Of a stretch of DNA of 64,000 nt, positions 17,492 through 26,487 are shown piece after piece. How positions within the stretch are numbered: the stretch's first letter is position 1; each line of letters starts with the position of its first letter. Source of the stretch: Rickettsiella grylli (GTDB lineage Bacteria > Pseudomonadota > Gammaproteobacteria > Diplorickettsiales > Diplorickettsiaceae). A program made the position numbers and the translations under genes. The DNA lies in assembly GCF_000168295.1 (NCBI RefSeq), contig NZ_AAQJ02000001.1, positions 124,001 through 188,000 of the forward strand, given 5' to 3'. The notes beneath the pieces were generated by a model. The model did no database searches, was not told where the DNA came from, and saw only the letters and a program-made list of their open reading frames with translations.

Positions 17492-18745
17492 ATGTCAATG
17501 GATTTAGTCAGTTTGCTAAAAAACGTTATTGAACAGCAAAAAGGACAGATGGTTTTGTTGGAGCAAACAGTTAACTATCTAACAAACTCAAAAGATGCTT
17601 CTATTCCCATGGTTGAAGCGGATCCCATTGCTGCAAATATTATTGCTAATTTACCAGGATATATCTATTGGAAAAATGAAGAAGGACGGTATATGGGCGC
17701 TAATAATAATTTGGCTAAGGTTTCTGGTTTCAATGATAGGACTGAGATTGTAGGAAAAACAGATGGCGACTTTGAATGGGGAAAAGACTTAGCTGAGCAG
17801 TTTAGGAAAGACGATTTGGAGGTTATGCGCGATCAGGTTACAAAGGTTTTTGAAAATAAAATGACACACAAAAGACCCGATGGGCATTATTATTATGTAA
17901 GGACTGAAAAAATGCCCTTATATGAAAATGGAAAAATTATAGGAGTACTAGCCGTAGCCGTTGATATTACTGATCAAAAATTATTGGAAGAAAAATTAAA
18001 CGAACAAAAAGCCATTTCTGAACAGGCTAATTTGTTAAAAACCGAATTTATTAGAAATATGGAGCACGATATTAGAACGCCCTTTCATGGAGTTTGGGGG
18101 ATGGCTAGTTTTTTATGGGAACAAGAAACGGATCCGCTTAAAAAAGAGTATTTAGGTGACATTACGCAATGCGCGAAAGAATTATTAGATTACTGTAATG
18201 GAATTTTAGATTTCTCTAAAATTTCCTTGGGTTTATTTTCAATCACAGAGAAAAAATTTAACTTATTAAATATCATAGAAAGCGTGGTAAAAATTGAGAT
18301 GCCAGCAGCTAAAAATAAAAAATTGACTTTTACTTCTCATTTATCTACTGATCTACCAAAAATTGTTGTTGGTGACCGCTATCGCTTGCGTAGATTACTT
18401 ATCAATCTCGTAAGTAACGCAATTAAATTTACTAAGGTAGGGGAAGTTTCCATTCATGTGGAGTTGCTTGATAAAACAGACGACACCTACCTGGTTCGTT
18501 TTATTATCAGAGATACGGGAGAGGGAATATCACTCGAGCAACAAAATATCATTTTTGAAAAATTTTCTCGTTTGTCGCCTTCTAATAAGGGTTTATATAA
18601 AGGTTCTGGTTTAGGTTTGATTATTGTGAAGCAGTTTATAGAGGAGATGAAAGGTGAGATCGATTTAAAGAGTAAATTAGGAGAAGGTACTGATTTTGTT
18701 TGTACTATACCTTTTAAAATTCCATTAACGGATGATTTTGTATAA
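17492..18745 (+). CDS. Cytosolic PAS-domain sensor histidine kinase
   Basis: A 417-residue complete kinase. It has a short N-terminal helix (1-32) and a PAS domain (about 45-160, with YIYWKNEEG, IVGKTDGDF and the closing AVAVDITDQ). The HisKA domain has phospho-acceptor H192 in MEHDIRTPFHG, and the HATPase has the N box LVSNAIKF (N309), G1 DTGEG (341-345) and G2 GSGLGL (371-376). It has no membrane segment, so it should sense an internal or membrane-permeant signal. It leads a tight operon: a CheY-like regulator 20 bases on, then an O-methyltransferase and a PLP enzyme. It is paralogous to the truncated kinase at 10210. Confidence 0.92.
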   Translation: MSMDLVSLLKNVIEQQKGQMVLLEQTVNYLTNSKDASIPMVEADPIAANIIANLPGYIYWKNEEGRYMGANNNLAKVSGFNDRTEIVGKTDGDFEWGKDLAEQFRKDDLEVMRDQVTKVFENKMTHKRPDGHYYYVRTEKMPLYENGKIIGVLAVAVDITDQKLLEEKLNEQKAISEQANLLKTEFIRNMEHDIRTPFHGVWGMASFLWEQETDPLKKEYLGDITQCAKELLDYCNGILDFSKISLGLFSITEKKFNLLNIIESVVKIEMPAAKNKKLTFTSHLSTDLPKIVVGDRYRLRRLLINLVSNAIKFTKVGEVSIHVELLDKTDDTYLVRFIIRDTGEGISLEQQNIIFEKFSRLSPSNKGLYKGSGLGLIIVKQFIEEMKGEIDLKSKLGEGTDFVCTIPFKIPLTDDFV

Positions 18746-18765
18746 TCTACTAAGAGATAATAAAA

Positions 18766-19149
18766 ATGACAAGTATTAAATTATTAGTGGTTGAAGATAC
18801 AGCGATCGCTAGAAAAATAATCCAGGTTACACTTGCACCGTTAGGTTATTCCATTGATATGACAGTTGATGGTAAAGAAGCTATTAAATTATTCACAGAA
18901 AATAGCTATGATTTCGTTTTTATGGATTTAGGACTGCCTGATATGAATGGTATTGAAGTGACTAAGAAATTACGAAAACTAGAAAAAGAACGTGGAAGTT
19001 CAATAATTCCTATTGTCGCACTTACTGCGCATCATACTGAGGAAGATAAAGATCGCGGATTAGCGGTTGGTATGCAAGAATTTATACTGAAACCTTTAAG
19101 CAAAGAAGTGGCGCAAGCAACTATAAATAAATATGTAAATAAAGAATAA
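18766..19149 (+). CDS. CheY-like single-domain response regulator
   Basis: A 127-residue receiver domain with no output domain. Key residues are present: acidic pair E10-D11 (VVEDTA), phospho-acceptor D54 (VFMDLGLPD), switch T87 (ALTAHH) and K109 (LKP). It follows its presumed kinase by 20 bases, and the methyltransferase ATG follows its stop by two bases. With no DNA-binding domain, it must act by protein contact or pass phosphate on. It may be the target of the kinase at 17492. Confidence 0.92.
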   Translation: MTSIKLLVVEDTAIARKIIQVTLAPLGYSIDMTVDGKEAIKLFTENSYDFVFMDLGLPDMNGIEVTKKLRKLEKERGSSIIPIVALTAHHTEEDKDRGLAVGMQEFILKPLSKEVAQATINKYVNKE

Positions 19150-19151
19150 TA

Positions 19152-20164
19152 ATGAACTTAAATATTTCTAACGATGACCATTTAATAAGACAATTGATTA
19201 ATCATACCCTAATTTCACAAACGCTATTAGCGGCCTATGATATTGGATTTTTTGAGGCTATAGGTCATAAAAAAAAAGTATAGTCTCTATTTCTGAAACG
19301 CTTTCTCTGCCTTATCGATCTGCTCAGGCTATATTGTCAGTATGTGTTTCTATTAAGTTGATTATTAAAGAAGATGATCTTTATAGTTTAACTCCCTATG
19401 GGAAAGACTACTTATTAGAAGACGGCGCTTATTATTTTGGCGCAGTGTTTGATCTGCTCATTCGACAAGAAGAGGTTCGCTCTACCTCAGCGATAAAGCA
19501 AGCCCTTCTTAAAGGAAAACCACAAATCTATGCGGGACAAGCTTTATTTGAGAAGCATCGCAGCGATCCTACTTTACTTGAAGTTTTTACTAAGGCTATG
19601 CATGCTAAAAGTAAAGGGCCTGCTCAAGCTTGGGTAAATAAGTTTTCTTTTAGTGATCATAAAATTTTATTGGATATTGGGGGAGGTGCCGGTACCCATG
19701 CTATTTACGCTTGTTTACAATCAAATAATTTACAGGGTATCGTGTATGACATGCCCTCCGTTTGTCAATTGAGCCAACGTTATATCCAAAAATATAAGCT
19801 GGATGAGAAGATATCTATTCACCCAGGTGATATGTGGCTAGATGCTTATCCTGAAGCTGACCTTCATTTTTATTCAGACATCTTGCACGATTGGTCAATA
19901 GAACGCTGCTATTTTTTATTAGAAAAAAGTTTTTTTTCTTTGTCAAAAAATGGAAAAATAATTATTCACGAAATGCTGTTAAATGAAGATAAAACAGGGC
20001 CACAAAATGTGGTTGCATATAATTTAAATATGTTGTTATGGACTGAAGGACAGCAGTTTTCTAAAGGTGAACTAGAAATCATGCTTACAAAAGCTGGTTT
20101 TAAAAATATAATGACGTTAAATACTTTTGCTGACTGGTGTATTATGATGGGAGAAAAATTATAA
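19152..20164 (+). pseudogene. O-methyltransferase (family 2), split by a poly-A frameshift
   Basis: The ATG at 19152 begins a dimerisation-type helical N-terminus (DDHLIRQLINHTLISQTLL). The frame hits a stop after a run of nine A at 19269-19277. A -1 shift on that run continues as SIVSISETLSLPYRSAQAIL and on to 20164. The rest is a family-2 O-methyltransferase, with SAM motif LLDIGGGAGTHA and the catalytic-type DILHDW. The restored protein is about 337 residues, normal for the family. The rest of the frame is undamaged, so slippage on the A run could still yield product; otherwise this is a young pseudogene. A start at 19334 would lack the N-terminal domain. Confidence 0.72.
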
Positions 20165-20183
20165 GTATAAAAAGGTTAATTTA

Positions 20184-21401
20184 ATGGGCGATAAAAACTG
20201 GATGCAAGCTAAGATTGCACAGTCTAATTATTTTCAAAGTAAAGCATTTGATGAAATCAATAACTTATTGATCATAGCAAGAGAAGGAAAAAGGGTTAAA
20301 TTAGCCTGTGGAGATTGTTTAATTGAATTTGTATCTTGTTCTTACTTGGGTTTGGATCAAGATAAAAGGCTTGTCAAGCACAGTAATGATCATTTAGAGA
20401 AATTAGGTGTTATTTTTGCTGCGGCGCGTACGCGTATGCAGCCTGTTATTTGTGTTGAGCTTGAATTTCTTCTAAAAAAAATTTACTGCGGTGCCTATCC
20501 TGTTATATTTCCTACGATTCATATGGCCCATTTGGGACTTTTTCCTGTTTTAGGATCGGGTCAAATGCCGAGCTTTCCAGTGCGTGGAAAGGGCTTTACT
20601 TTTTTAATTGACAAAACGGCTCATTCTTCTATCCAAATTAATCGCGGCCTACTAGAACAATTTGGCAGGGTTATTATAGTGGACTGCAAAGATCAGCAAC
20701 ATTTGGAGGATACCTGCAAGAAAATTCAACAAGACGATTATACAGCTGTTATTATTGCTGATGGTATCGGTTCTATGGGGGGTATTGTACCTATTAAATT
20801 TTTACTTGAATTAGCAGAGCAATATAATGGTTATGTTTATCTCGATGATGCACATGGAACCTCTATACATGGTACACACGGGGCTGGATATACGCTAAAA
20901 TGTTTAGATTATAAATTCCCTCCCCGTTTAATTCTTGTTAATTCATTAGGTAAAGGTTTTGGGGTGTTAGGCGGTGTATTATTATTTAATAGTAAAGAAG
21001 ATGCCGATTTTATAAAACGTTTTGCACCAACGTATGTTTTTTCTGGTCCCTTAGCGCTTTCGGTTGTTAATGCAGCTGTTGCTTCAGCTAAAATTCATTT
21101 ATCGGAAGAAATACATCACCTGCAAGCTGCTTTGTGGGATAATGTCAATTATTTTGATTCACTACTGATAAAAAATAGTGTCAAAGCAGATAGCTCAGTG
21201 CCTTTTCGTGGAATTCTTGTAGGCGATGAATTAAAAGCCATTGAATATACAAAAACGCTTAAAAAAAGAGGCTTTGCTGTAACAGCAGCGATGTATCCTA
21301 CCGTGGCTAAGGGTCAAAGTTTATTAAGGATTGCAATTTCAACAACACATAGCAAACGGGATATTTATGCACTTTGTCAGACTATTAAAGATATTATTTA
21401 A
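20184..21401 (+). CDS. Alpha-oxoamine-synthase-like PLP enzyme
   Basis: A 405-residue fold-type I PLP enzyme of the AONS/KBL/CqsA group, which condense an acyl thioester with an amino acid. Landmarks are VSCSYLGLDQD (about residue 50), DKTAHSSIQINRG (histidine region near 150), the aspartate in YLDDAHGTSIHG, and NSLGKGFGVLGG with the Schiff-base lysine at about 255. Length matches CqsA/LqsA autoinducer synthases (about 390-405), but sequence alone does not separate these from other alpha-oxoamine synthases. It is the last gene of the kinase-regulator-methyltransferase operon, 19 bases after the methyltransferase. A small-molecule or signal synthesis role is inferred. Confidence 0.75.
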   Translation: MGDKNWMQAKIAQSNYFQSKAFDEINNLLIIAREGKRVKLACGDCLIEFVSCSYLGLDQDKRLVKHSNDHLEKLGVIFAAARTRMQPVICVELEFLLKKIYCGAYPVIFPTIHMAHLGLFPVLGSGQMPSFPVRGKGFTFLIDKTAHSSIQINRGLLEQFGRVIIVDCKDQQHLEDTCKKIQQDDYTAVIIADGIGSMGGIVPIKFLLELAEQYNGYVYLDDAHGTSIHGTHGAGYTLKCLDYKFPPRLILVNSLGKGFGVLGGVLLFNSKEDADFIKRFAPTYVFSGPLALSVVNAAVASAKIHLSEEIHHLQAALWDNVNYFDSLLIKNSVKADSSVPFRGILVGDELKAIEYTKTLKKRGFAVTAAMYPTVAKGQSLLRIAISTTHSKRDIYALCQTIKDII

Positions 21402-21532
21402 TATTTCATCACAAAATTAGCGGAAAAATTGACAGGTGGGATTCTGATTGACCTCTATCGCCCGTATTAGGCGAAAAATTAAGATTATAATAAACCCCTG
21501 AAATACCATACAAAACAAAGCGAGGTATTTCT

Positions 21533-21766
21533 GTGAGTCTCATGGCAGTGCACCGTGTCTGCAAGCGTCTAAAATTAAGCTATAAAAAAACATTTTATCC
21601 AGCTGGGCAAAAAAAACCAGAAGTTTAAGAAAAGCGTAAGCAGTTTAAAAAACTCGACATTTTAGATCCCTCACAACTCATTTTTATCGATGAGTCCGGT
21701 GTACACTGTGGAATGACCCGTCTTAATGGGAGAGCGCAAGGAAAGACCCCACGAAGCTTTAAATAA
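21533..21766 (+). pseudogene. IS630-family transposase remnant
   Basis: One frame reads from GTG at 21533 to a stop at 21766, with an internal TAA after about 31 codons. It keeps the helix VHRVCKRLKLSYKK and the catalytic-domain pieces DPSQLIFIDESGVHCGMTR and GRAQGKTPRSF, typical of IS630/Tc1-type transposases. The N-terminal third and the C-terminal half are missing. It is a dead fragment with no recognisable terminal repeats. Confidence 0.75.
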
Positions 21767-21946
21767 TCAACCCCCTATACTATTCTCAATCCCTAAACAA
21801 AAATTACTCTATTAAGTAGCGATCACCTCAAAGCGGCCTCTGAACGTATAGTTGGTACAAAATTGGTACATCTGGCATGAATAACTCAAAGACTAAATTG
21901 CTAATCCAACTCAAATTGACTACAATTCGGCTCTTTCTATAAAATT
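21767..21946. other. Intergenic with tRNA promoter region and short direct repeat
   Basis: This stretch holds a tandem TTGGTACA repeated after three bases at about 21852-21870, of the kind often left near tRNA-linked integration sites, and the probable tRNA promoter. No coding frame is seen. Confidence 0.4.
21898..21926 (+). promoter_or_regulatory. Probable sigma-70 promoter of the tRNA gene
   Basis: TTGCTA (21898-21903), a 17-base spacer and TACAAT (21921-21926) fit a sigma-70 promoter. The predicted start is about 12-15 bases before the mature tRNA. An alternative TTGACT-N16-TATAAA pair lies too close to the tRNA 5' end. Confidence 0.45.
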
Positions 21947-22022
<76 letters not shown>

Positions 22023-22066
22023 ATTAAATCAGGGTCTTTCGGGTCTTTCCCACTTAAGGGGGCAGA

Positions 22067-22500
22067 TTAAGCACATAAAACTTTAACGCTTAAGCGGTAA
22101 TTTTCAAAATTTTTAAAGCCATAAAGCGCGACGTTGAATCAATTTCAGTTTACGATGAAACCCTTCCGTTATTCCATTACTTTTACTCAATCGCCACATC
22201 CGTACGACTTCATCACGCCATTGATACAGTGTTTTTCCTAGCTTCATTAAGGAGTGAAAAGGACTTTGCTTAAGTTCTTTTATCATGTTTAAAAATAAGG
22301 GAATAATTCGTTGGCAGCGTTTAGCCGTCATGGTTTTCTTCATCAATACTCGATAAAGTCTTTGCTCAAATTGATAAATTGCATCAATGGCAGGCTGTTG
22401 TTTTGAATATTCATTGCGTTTATTAAGCTGTTTTGCACTTAAGTTATTCGGCTTAGTCCGTAAAGCCGACAATAAGCCACGTTGATATTTCATCGCAGGA
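22067..22500 (-). pseudogene. ISL3-family transposase remnant
   Basis: On the minus strand the frame encodes the C-terminal third of an ISL3-type transposase, with RQWRDEV-like helices and the signature SKSNGITEGFHRKLKLIQRRA. After this a one-base insertion shifts the frame: the expected ending AYGFKNFENYR is read in the next frame and stops at 22067. The 5' part is replaced at about 22500 by an IS3-type fragment on the other strand, so the first codons of the open frame are not its own. Two GGGTCTTTC copies at 22032 and 22041 probably mark the element's end, ten bases after the tRNA. Confidence 0.72.
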
Positions 22501-22670
22501 TTAATTTCCCTATCGAAGTCTTTTATAACAATCACTGCGTTCATTCAACAGGAGGTTATTTATCTCCCGTTGAATTTGAACGCAGTTTTATCAGCGTCTT
22601 GCTTTTTAATGTCTACAAAATTGTTGCAAGCGTTAAATCATCTGTGACACAGTTTAATGAACACTCGCCT
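22500..22670 (+). pseudogene. IS3-family OrfB C-terminal remnant
   Basis: Starting at about 22500 the plus strand encodes FPIEVFYNNHCVHSTGGYLSPVEFE, here given in two parts (FPIEVFYNNHC and VHSTGGYLSPVEFE). This is the conserved end of IS3-family OrfB/rve integrases (FYN..R.HS.LGYLSP..FE). Everything upstream is missing, replaced by the ISL3 fragment. It ends near TGACACAGTTTAATGAACACTC (22645-22667 in pieces), which resembles the terminal repeat of the IS256-family element at 10962-12273. Confidence 0.65.
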
Positions 22671-22827
22671 TTTGATATTTTTCGCGCGTTTCATTTCACT
22701 TCATTTCTTTTTAAAATTATGCGGTCAAACTTCGTTATAGTCTGCACACTTATCAACGTTATTACCCTTCTTTCTCCGTTATAATTTACGATTAGTTCTA
22801 TAAATAATTGCTTTAATAGACAAACTC

Positions 22828-23601
22828 TCAGCGAGGATGCTGTGTCACAATCTCCATTAAGTTGGACCAATCTTTCTCAAGTGTGGTTAATTTGGCTTTT
22901 AAAAAATGAGATTCGACATCCAATCGTTTTAACGAGCTTTGAATATTTTCAATATTACCTTTTATGGTATCGCATTGCGTTAAGAGTTGGAGATTGACGT
23001 TAAATAAATCGACGGATTGATTTAATAATTGTTGCGACCGTTTTTCATTGTCATTGAGATTTTCTATCTCGCGTTGCTTGGCAGCGAGTTCTCTTTTAAT
23101 TTCATTTAATGCCGCATCGAATGGTTTTATACTTTCTAAAATGATCGCAATGATCCAGTTAAATAGCCAAAATGCGATCCGATAACCATCAATTTCGGCT
23201 TTTTTAGCCTTAATTTGTTTCTCAAGAACTTGTTTTTGGCCTATCAGTGACTCTTTTTCTGCACTCAATTCATCCAGTTTGCTTTGTGTATCCCGAATCG
23301 ATTGTGCTAAGCCATCACGGATAGTACCAAGTTCATTGCGAATGATGAACGTTTTATTTTTAATCTCAAGCACTTTATTGCAGATTGAGTTCAATGTACT
23401 GGTAAATTGTTGAATGACTAACGCGTCTTGTTTTAATACATCCGGTAAATAATTCAATAAGATCTGATAGTTCTCTTTAAAAATCGGATCGTAATCATGA
23501 ATATTTTCAGTGAGTGGTAGAATGATATCTTTCGATAAATCTAAGGATGAATATGCGGAAAAAATGATGCTTGGGTTAGAATGGAGCGCTAAATTAGACA
23601 T
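22828..23601 (-). CDS. Putative alpha-pore-forming toxin subunit, XaxB/YaxB-like
   Basis: A 257-residue, mostly helical protein. Long coiled-coil arms (about 60-130 and 165-250) flank one hydrophobic segment, FWLFNWIIAIILESI, at about 143-157. This helix-hydrophobe-helix layout is that of ClyA-type alpha-helical toxins and of the B subunits of XaxAB/YaxAB. It has no signal peptide, as in that family. It is the last of three minus-strand genes; an AGGAG ribosome-binding site precedes its ATG, 11 bases after the previous stop. It is shorter than XaxB (about 350). The family call rests on architecture. Confidence 0.55.
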   Translation of the reverse strand: MSNLALHSNPSIIFSAYSSLDLSKDIILPLTENIHDYDPIFKENYQILLNYLPDVLKQDALVIQQFTSTLNSICNKVLEIKNKTFIIRNELGTIRDGLAQSIRDTQSKLDELSAEKESLIGQKQVLEKQIKAKKAEIDGYRIAFWLFNWIIAIILESIKPFDAALNEIKRELAAKQREIENLNDNEKRSQQLLNQSVDLFNVNLQLLTQCDTIKGNIENIQSSLKRLDVESHFLKAKLTTLEKDWSNLMEIVTQHPR

Positions 23602-23612
23602 GATAGGACTCC

Positions 23613-24947
23613 TTATTTTATAGTTTCAGTTGATGAATTTTCATGCTGTAATTTATCCTTAGAATTTTCGGCAATAATTTTTTGCATGAAGCGTCCATTT
23701 TTGACTCGAGGGATACCTACCGCAGTACGATCATACGTTTCTATTGAGTTAATCACCTCTAAATAAGTTGAGTTTTGAAAATAAATCGATTTTTGATAAA
23801 GCGCTGTCAAATCATCATGGGTTAATGACCATTGCTGCTTCATATAATCAATGTCATTATTATCCATGCCTGTTTGAGAAATGAGTTTTTGTTTGAATGC
23901 CTCAAAATTTTCTGCTAATCCTTTCCAAGCTATCGCAAGATATTTTATGCATCCTTCAATCAAGCAAATACTTTTAACAAAATTTTTCCATTCTTGTATT
24001 AAAGCGAAATACACACTGGATTCAATGCTGTATTTTTTTAGGTTTTCAATGGATTCACGATAGCGTGTTAACGTTGTTTTCAATTTTTCTTGGTGTAGGG
24101 AGGGGATAGGTTTATTATCAGAAAAGGCTTGGATATTACCGTTAATAACGGGTATCGGTTCTGCTGTAACTTCTTCTTTAACTCCTTCAGTTATTTTAAC
24201 TTTGCTTTCTAGCTTTTCTGATTTTGATTGATCAGATTTTGTGAGTGGTTTTTCCGGGCTATATTCTGTCACTAATGAGGTAGATATTTTTAAAATATTT
24301 TTTACTGAGTGTAATGCGCCACTAGCAATTTGTGCATTAATTACATTGATTTCTTTGCTGAGTTCATGCAGTGAAGCTTCTAGGGCCTTAATTTCAGTAG
24401 ATTCGCCCACATAAAGTTGCTCGGCTGTTTTTTGCGTATTGTTTAGAGTATCTTCCAATTTCTGTGGATCATCGCGGTATTGTTCTAAATCGGTCACGAG
24501 TGCATTTGCTTTATCTTGTTTCTTTATCGTGAAAGAATGTAAATCGTGAATGGCTTCTGAGATGTCGGTTATCGATCCGTTTTTCTCATTTTCATCACTG
24601 GTTTCATTGAGTGAATGAATGAGTTCATAAATGTCTTGATAATAACTCGAAAAAAAATTATAAAAACCGCTGATATCGGTTAAAAGCGATAAAATTTGAG
24701 GTATATATTCATCAAGATAGGAGCGAGCAATATCACGCATTTTAGTTTGTAGCGTTTTTATTGCTATCAATTTATTTAATTCAACATTTTTTTGTAACAG
24801 TAAAACAATGGATTTAGCCTGACTTAAACATTGTGTAGACATGAGTTGATCTAAGGCAATTGGAAAGTCAGCAGGAGATAATGACTTTACCTTCTGTACG
24901 ATGGCATTAGCAGGTTCTTGAGTATCTTTGAAAATAAAATGATTCAT
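23613..24947 (-). CDS. Alpha-PFT-like subunit lacking the membrane hairpin
   Basis: This protein (444 residues from the ATG at 24947, which has an AGGA site; a longer frame to 25037 would overlap the upstream gene) is a paralogue of the next upstream protein. Matching landmarks are DISGFYNFFSSYYQD (upstream: DVSGFCNLSSSYWED) and the AEQLYVGES region (upstream: ADRIYAGSE). Where the upstream protein has a glycine-rich hydrophobic hairpin, this one has a charged linker (EYSPEKPLTKSDQSKSEK...). It cannot insert in the same way and may be a soluble partner or regulator of assembly. Predicted coiled coils dominate both halves. No signal peptide is visible. Confidence 0.6.
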   Translation of the reverse strand: MNHFIFKDTQEPANAIVQKVKSLSPADFPIALDQLMSTQCLSQAKSIVLLLQKNVELNKLIAIKTLQTKMRDIARSYLDEYIPQILSLLTDISGFYNFFSSYYQDIYELIHSLNETSDENEKNGSITDISEAIHDLHSFTIKKQDKANALVTDLEQYRDDPQKLEDTLNNTQKTAEQLYVGESTEIKALEASLHELSKEINVINAQIASGALHSVKNILKISTSLVTEYSPEKPLTKSDQSKSEKLESKVKITEGVKEEVTAEPIPVINGNIQAFSDNKPIPSLHQEKLKTTLTRYRESIENLKKYSIESSVYFALIQEWKNFVKSICLIEGCIKYLAIAWKGLAENFEAFKQKLISQTGMDNNDIDYMKQQWSLTHDDLTALYQKSIYFQNSTYLEVINSIETYDRTAVGIPRVKNGRFMQKIIAENSKDKLQHENSSTETIK

Positions 24948-24994
24948 TTTTTTAATCCTTATTAAATAGTAGTGAAATCGTTTTAACAGTGGTT

Positions 24995-26245
24995 TTAATA
25001 ACTGAGATTGGCTAACTCTATGAGCGGTACTGTCCAAGCGTTAGGACTATTGAGTCGCTTCGTGGAGATATTTAATGTAGGGAAGGAGTAGAATGTTTTG
25101 GTAAATCGAAGCGAATTGGCTAATTCAGAATTTACGACTACTTCTAAGCTTCCATTTTTTTGGGCATTGATGGCTAATTGCTTCAAATCATCAAAATTTT
25201 TCTGTGCGGCTTTAAGTTTATTGACGAGCATAAAACGTCTTTCAGGGTTAATAATATTCACTAAATTTTCTAGCTCCTGAAAGTTGTTATTCAGTGTAAT
25301 CCACGTTTTCCGCATACCTTCTACTGCAGTATGAGCATTGTCGTTATTATTTTTGAGTGAAGTAAATTGATTTTTAGCATTTTCGAGTGCCGCCATTTCA
25401 TCTTCAAGTTGTTTTATTTTTTGTAAAGCTTCACCATAGTCGCGTTGTTTGTTTTTCAGATCGATACTGGCTGCTGTTATCATGGCGACGCCGGTTAACG
25501 TAGTAAAGACACCCGCTACAATTAATTTTGCTGCGGCTCCGCCCGTGACGACAGTTCCGATAGCACCGACACCTATCATGACGATCCCCCCTACCGTGGC
25601 AACGGCACCGCCTGCAATAATCCCTATATCTTTATCTATCGCACTTGATAGCGCATCAATATTTTTTCGAGTCATTTGGAGTTCACCTTCGCTACCCGCA
25701 TAGATGCGATCCGCATCAGTGACGATGGCTTGAAAGTTACGATTATCTGATTCCAAATCAGTTCTAAATAAAGCGAGCTTATTGATAAGTGATTGCGTTT
25801 TATTCTCTTTATCTTGAATGTTGTCTTTGAGTTCGGAAATACCCAATTTAAAATTTTCTGCATTTTCATCGTGGGCGTTTTGTATCTCCGCAGCTAATTT
25901 AATTAAGTCTTCCCAATACGAACTGGATAGATTACAAAATCCAGAAACATCGGTATAGGTTGCATTAATCTTGGGGACCAGCGAATTGAGCCAGTATCGA
26001 GCATGTTCACGGGTTTCTTCTTGAGTTTTTTCTATCGATTTGATTTTATCGAGCTTAATATTTTTTTGTGTTAGACAAGCCGCAATATAGGTTTGTACTA
26101 ACGAAGAATTGGTATGAACATTCCCCATATTTTCTTTTATGAGAGCGGAAGCAATGACATCCTCATCCGCTTCAGCGTAGGAACGTAGCATGGGTTGATA
26201 AAATTCTGAATTTGAATAAATAATTGTTCTATTGAGTGCAGTCAT
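24995..26245 (-). CDS. Putative alpha-pore-forming toxin subunit, XaxA/YaxA-like
   Basis: A 416-residue helical protein. Residues about 1-205 form helices and coiled coil. A glycine/alanine/valine-rich hydrophobic hairpin (starting IGIIAGGAVATVGG, about 208-262) follows, then a second coiled coil (KQRDYGEALQKIKQLEDE onward). This is the layout of the HBL/NHE and XaxA/YaxA toxins, where the hydrophobic tongue inserts into host membranes. Length agrees with YaxA (about 410). It is first in the three-gene unit, with an AAGGAAGG ribosome-binding site before its ATG. The likely target is a host-cell membrane; that is inference. Confidence 0.65.
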   Translation of the reverse strand: MTALNRTIIYSNSEFYQPMLRSYAEADEDVIASALIKENMGNVHTNSSLVQTYIAACLTQKNIKLDKIKSIEKTQEETREHARYWLNSLVPKINATYTDVSGFCNLSSSYWEDLIKLAAEIQNAHDENAENFKLGISELKDNIQDKENKTQSLINKLALFRTDLESDNRNFQAIVTDADRIYAGSEGELQMTRKNIDALSSAIDKDIGIIAGGAVATVGGIVMIGVGAIGTVVTGGAAAKLIVAGVFTTLTGVAMITAASIDLKNKQRDYGEALQKIKQLEDEMAALENAKNQFTSLKNNNDNAHTAVEGMRKTWITLNNNFQELENLVNIINPERRFMLVNKLKAAQKNFDDLKQLAINAQKNGSLEVVVNSELANSLRFTKTFYSFPTLNISTKRLNSPNAWTVPLIELANLSY

Positions 26246-26487
26246 AAGTCCCTTCCTTGTGTGACGTTGATCTATCCATGGTTGTTATAACCAATACAGT
26301 ACAATTTATTATTATAAAATAATAATTTAATTAAATACTATTTAAATCAACATAATGTAGGAGTCGATCTTTTATTTTTCATTACTGCATTTTCTACTTT
26401 TGTTTGAACGTTTTCAGACGATGTCAAAGTATTATGGGAATTATTAAAGTTAAAAATTAATTTTAGAAACTTTCTGGTTTCAAAAGA

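Noticed and set aside
19334..20164. Methyltransferase starting at 19334 as a complete gene
   Set aside because: The frame continues upstream to the poly-A run and the missing N-terminal domain is encoded in the neighbouring frame, so a short start is not natural.
20184..21401. Naming the PLP enzyme cqsA or lqsA
   Set aside because: The fold and length fit, but the residues that tell CqsA from other alpha-oxoamine synthases cannot be judged without an alignment, and the operon lacks a CqsS/LqsS-type membrane kinase.
21916..21943. TTGACT-N16-TATAAA as the tRNA promoter
   Set aside because: The predicted start would fall at or inside the mature tRNA; the pair just upstream fits better.
22482..22784. 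A separate 100-residue gene on the plus strand
   Set aside because: Its first half is the conserved end of an IS3 transposase and the rest runs into an IS terminal repeat; it is debris, not a gene.
25449..25703. Ala/Thr/Pro-rich frame on the plus strand
   Set aside because: It is the antisense shadow of the glycine-rich hairpin of the toxin gene.
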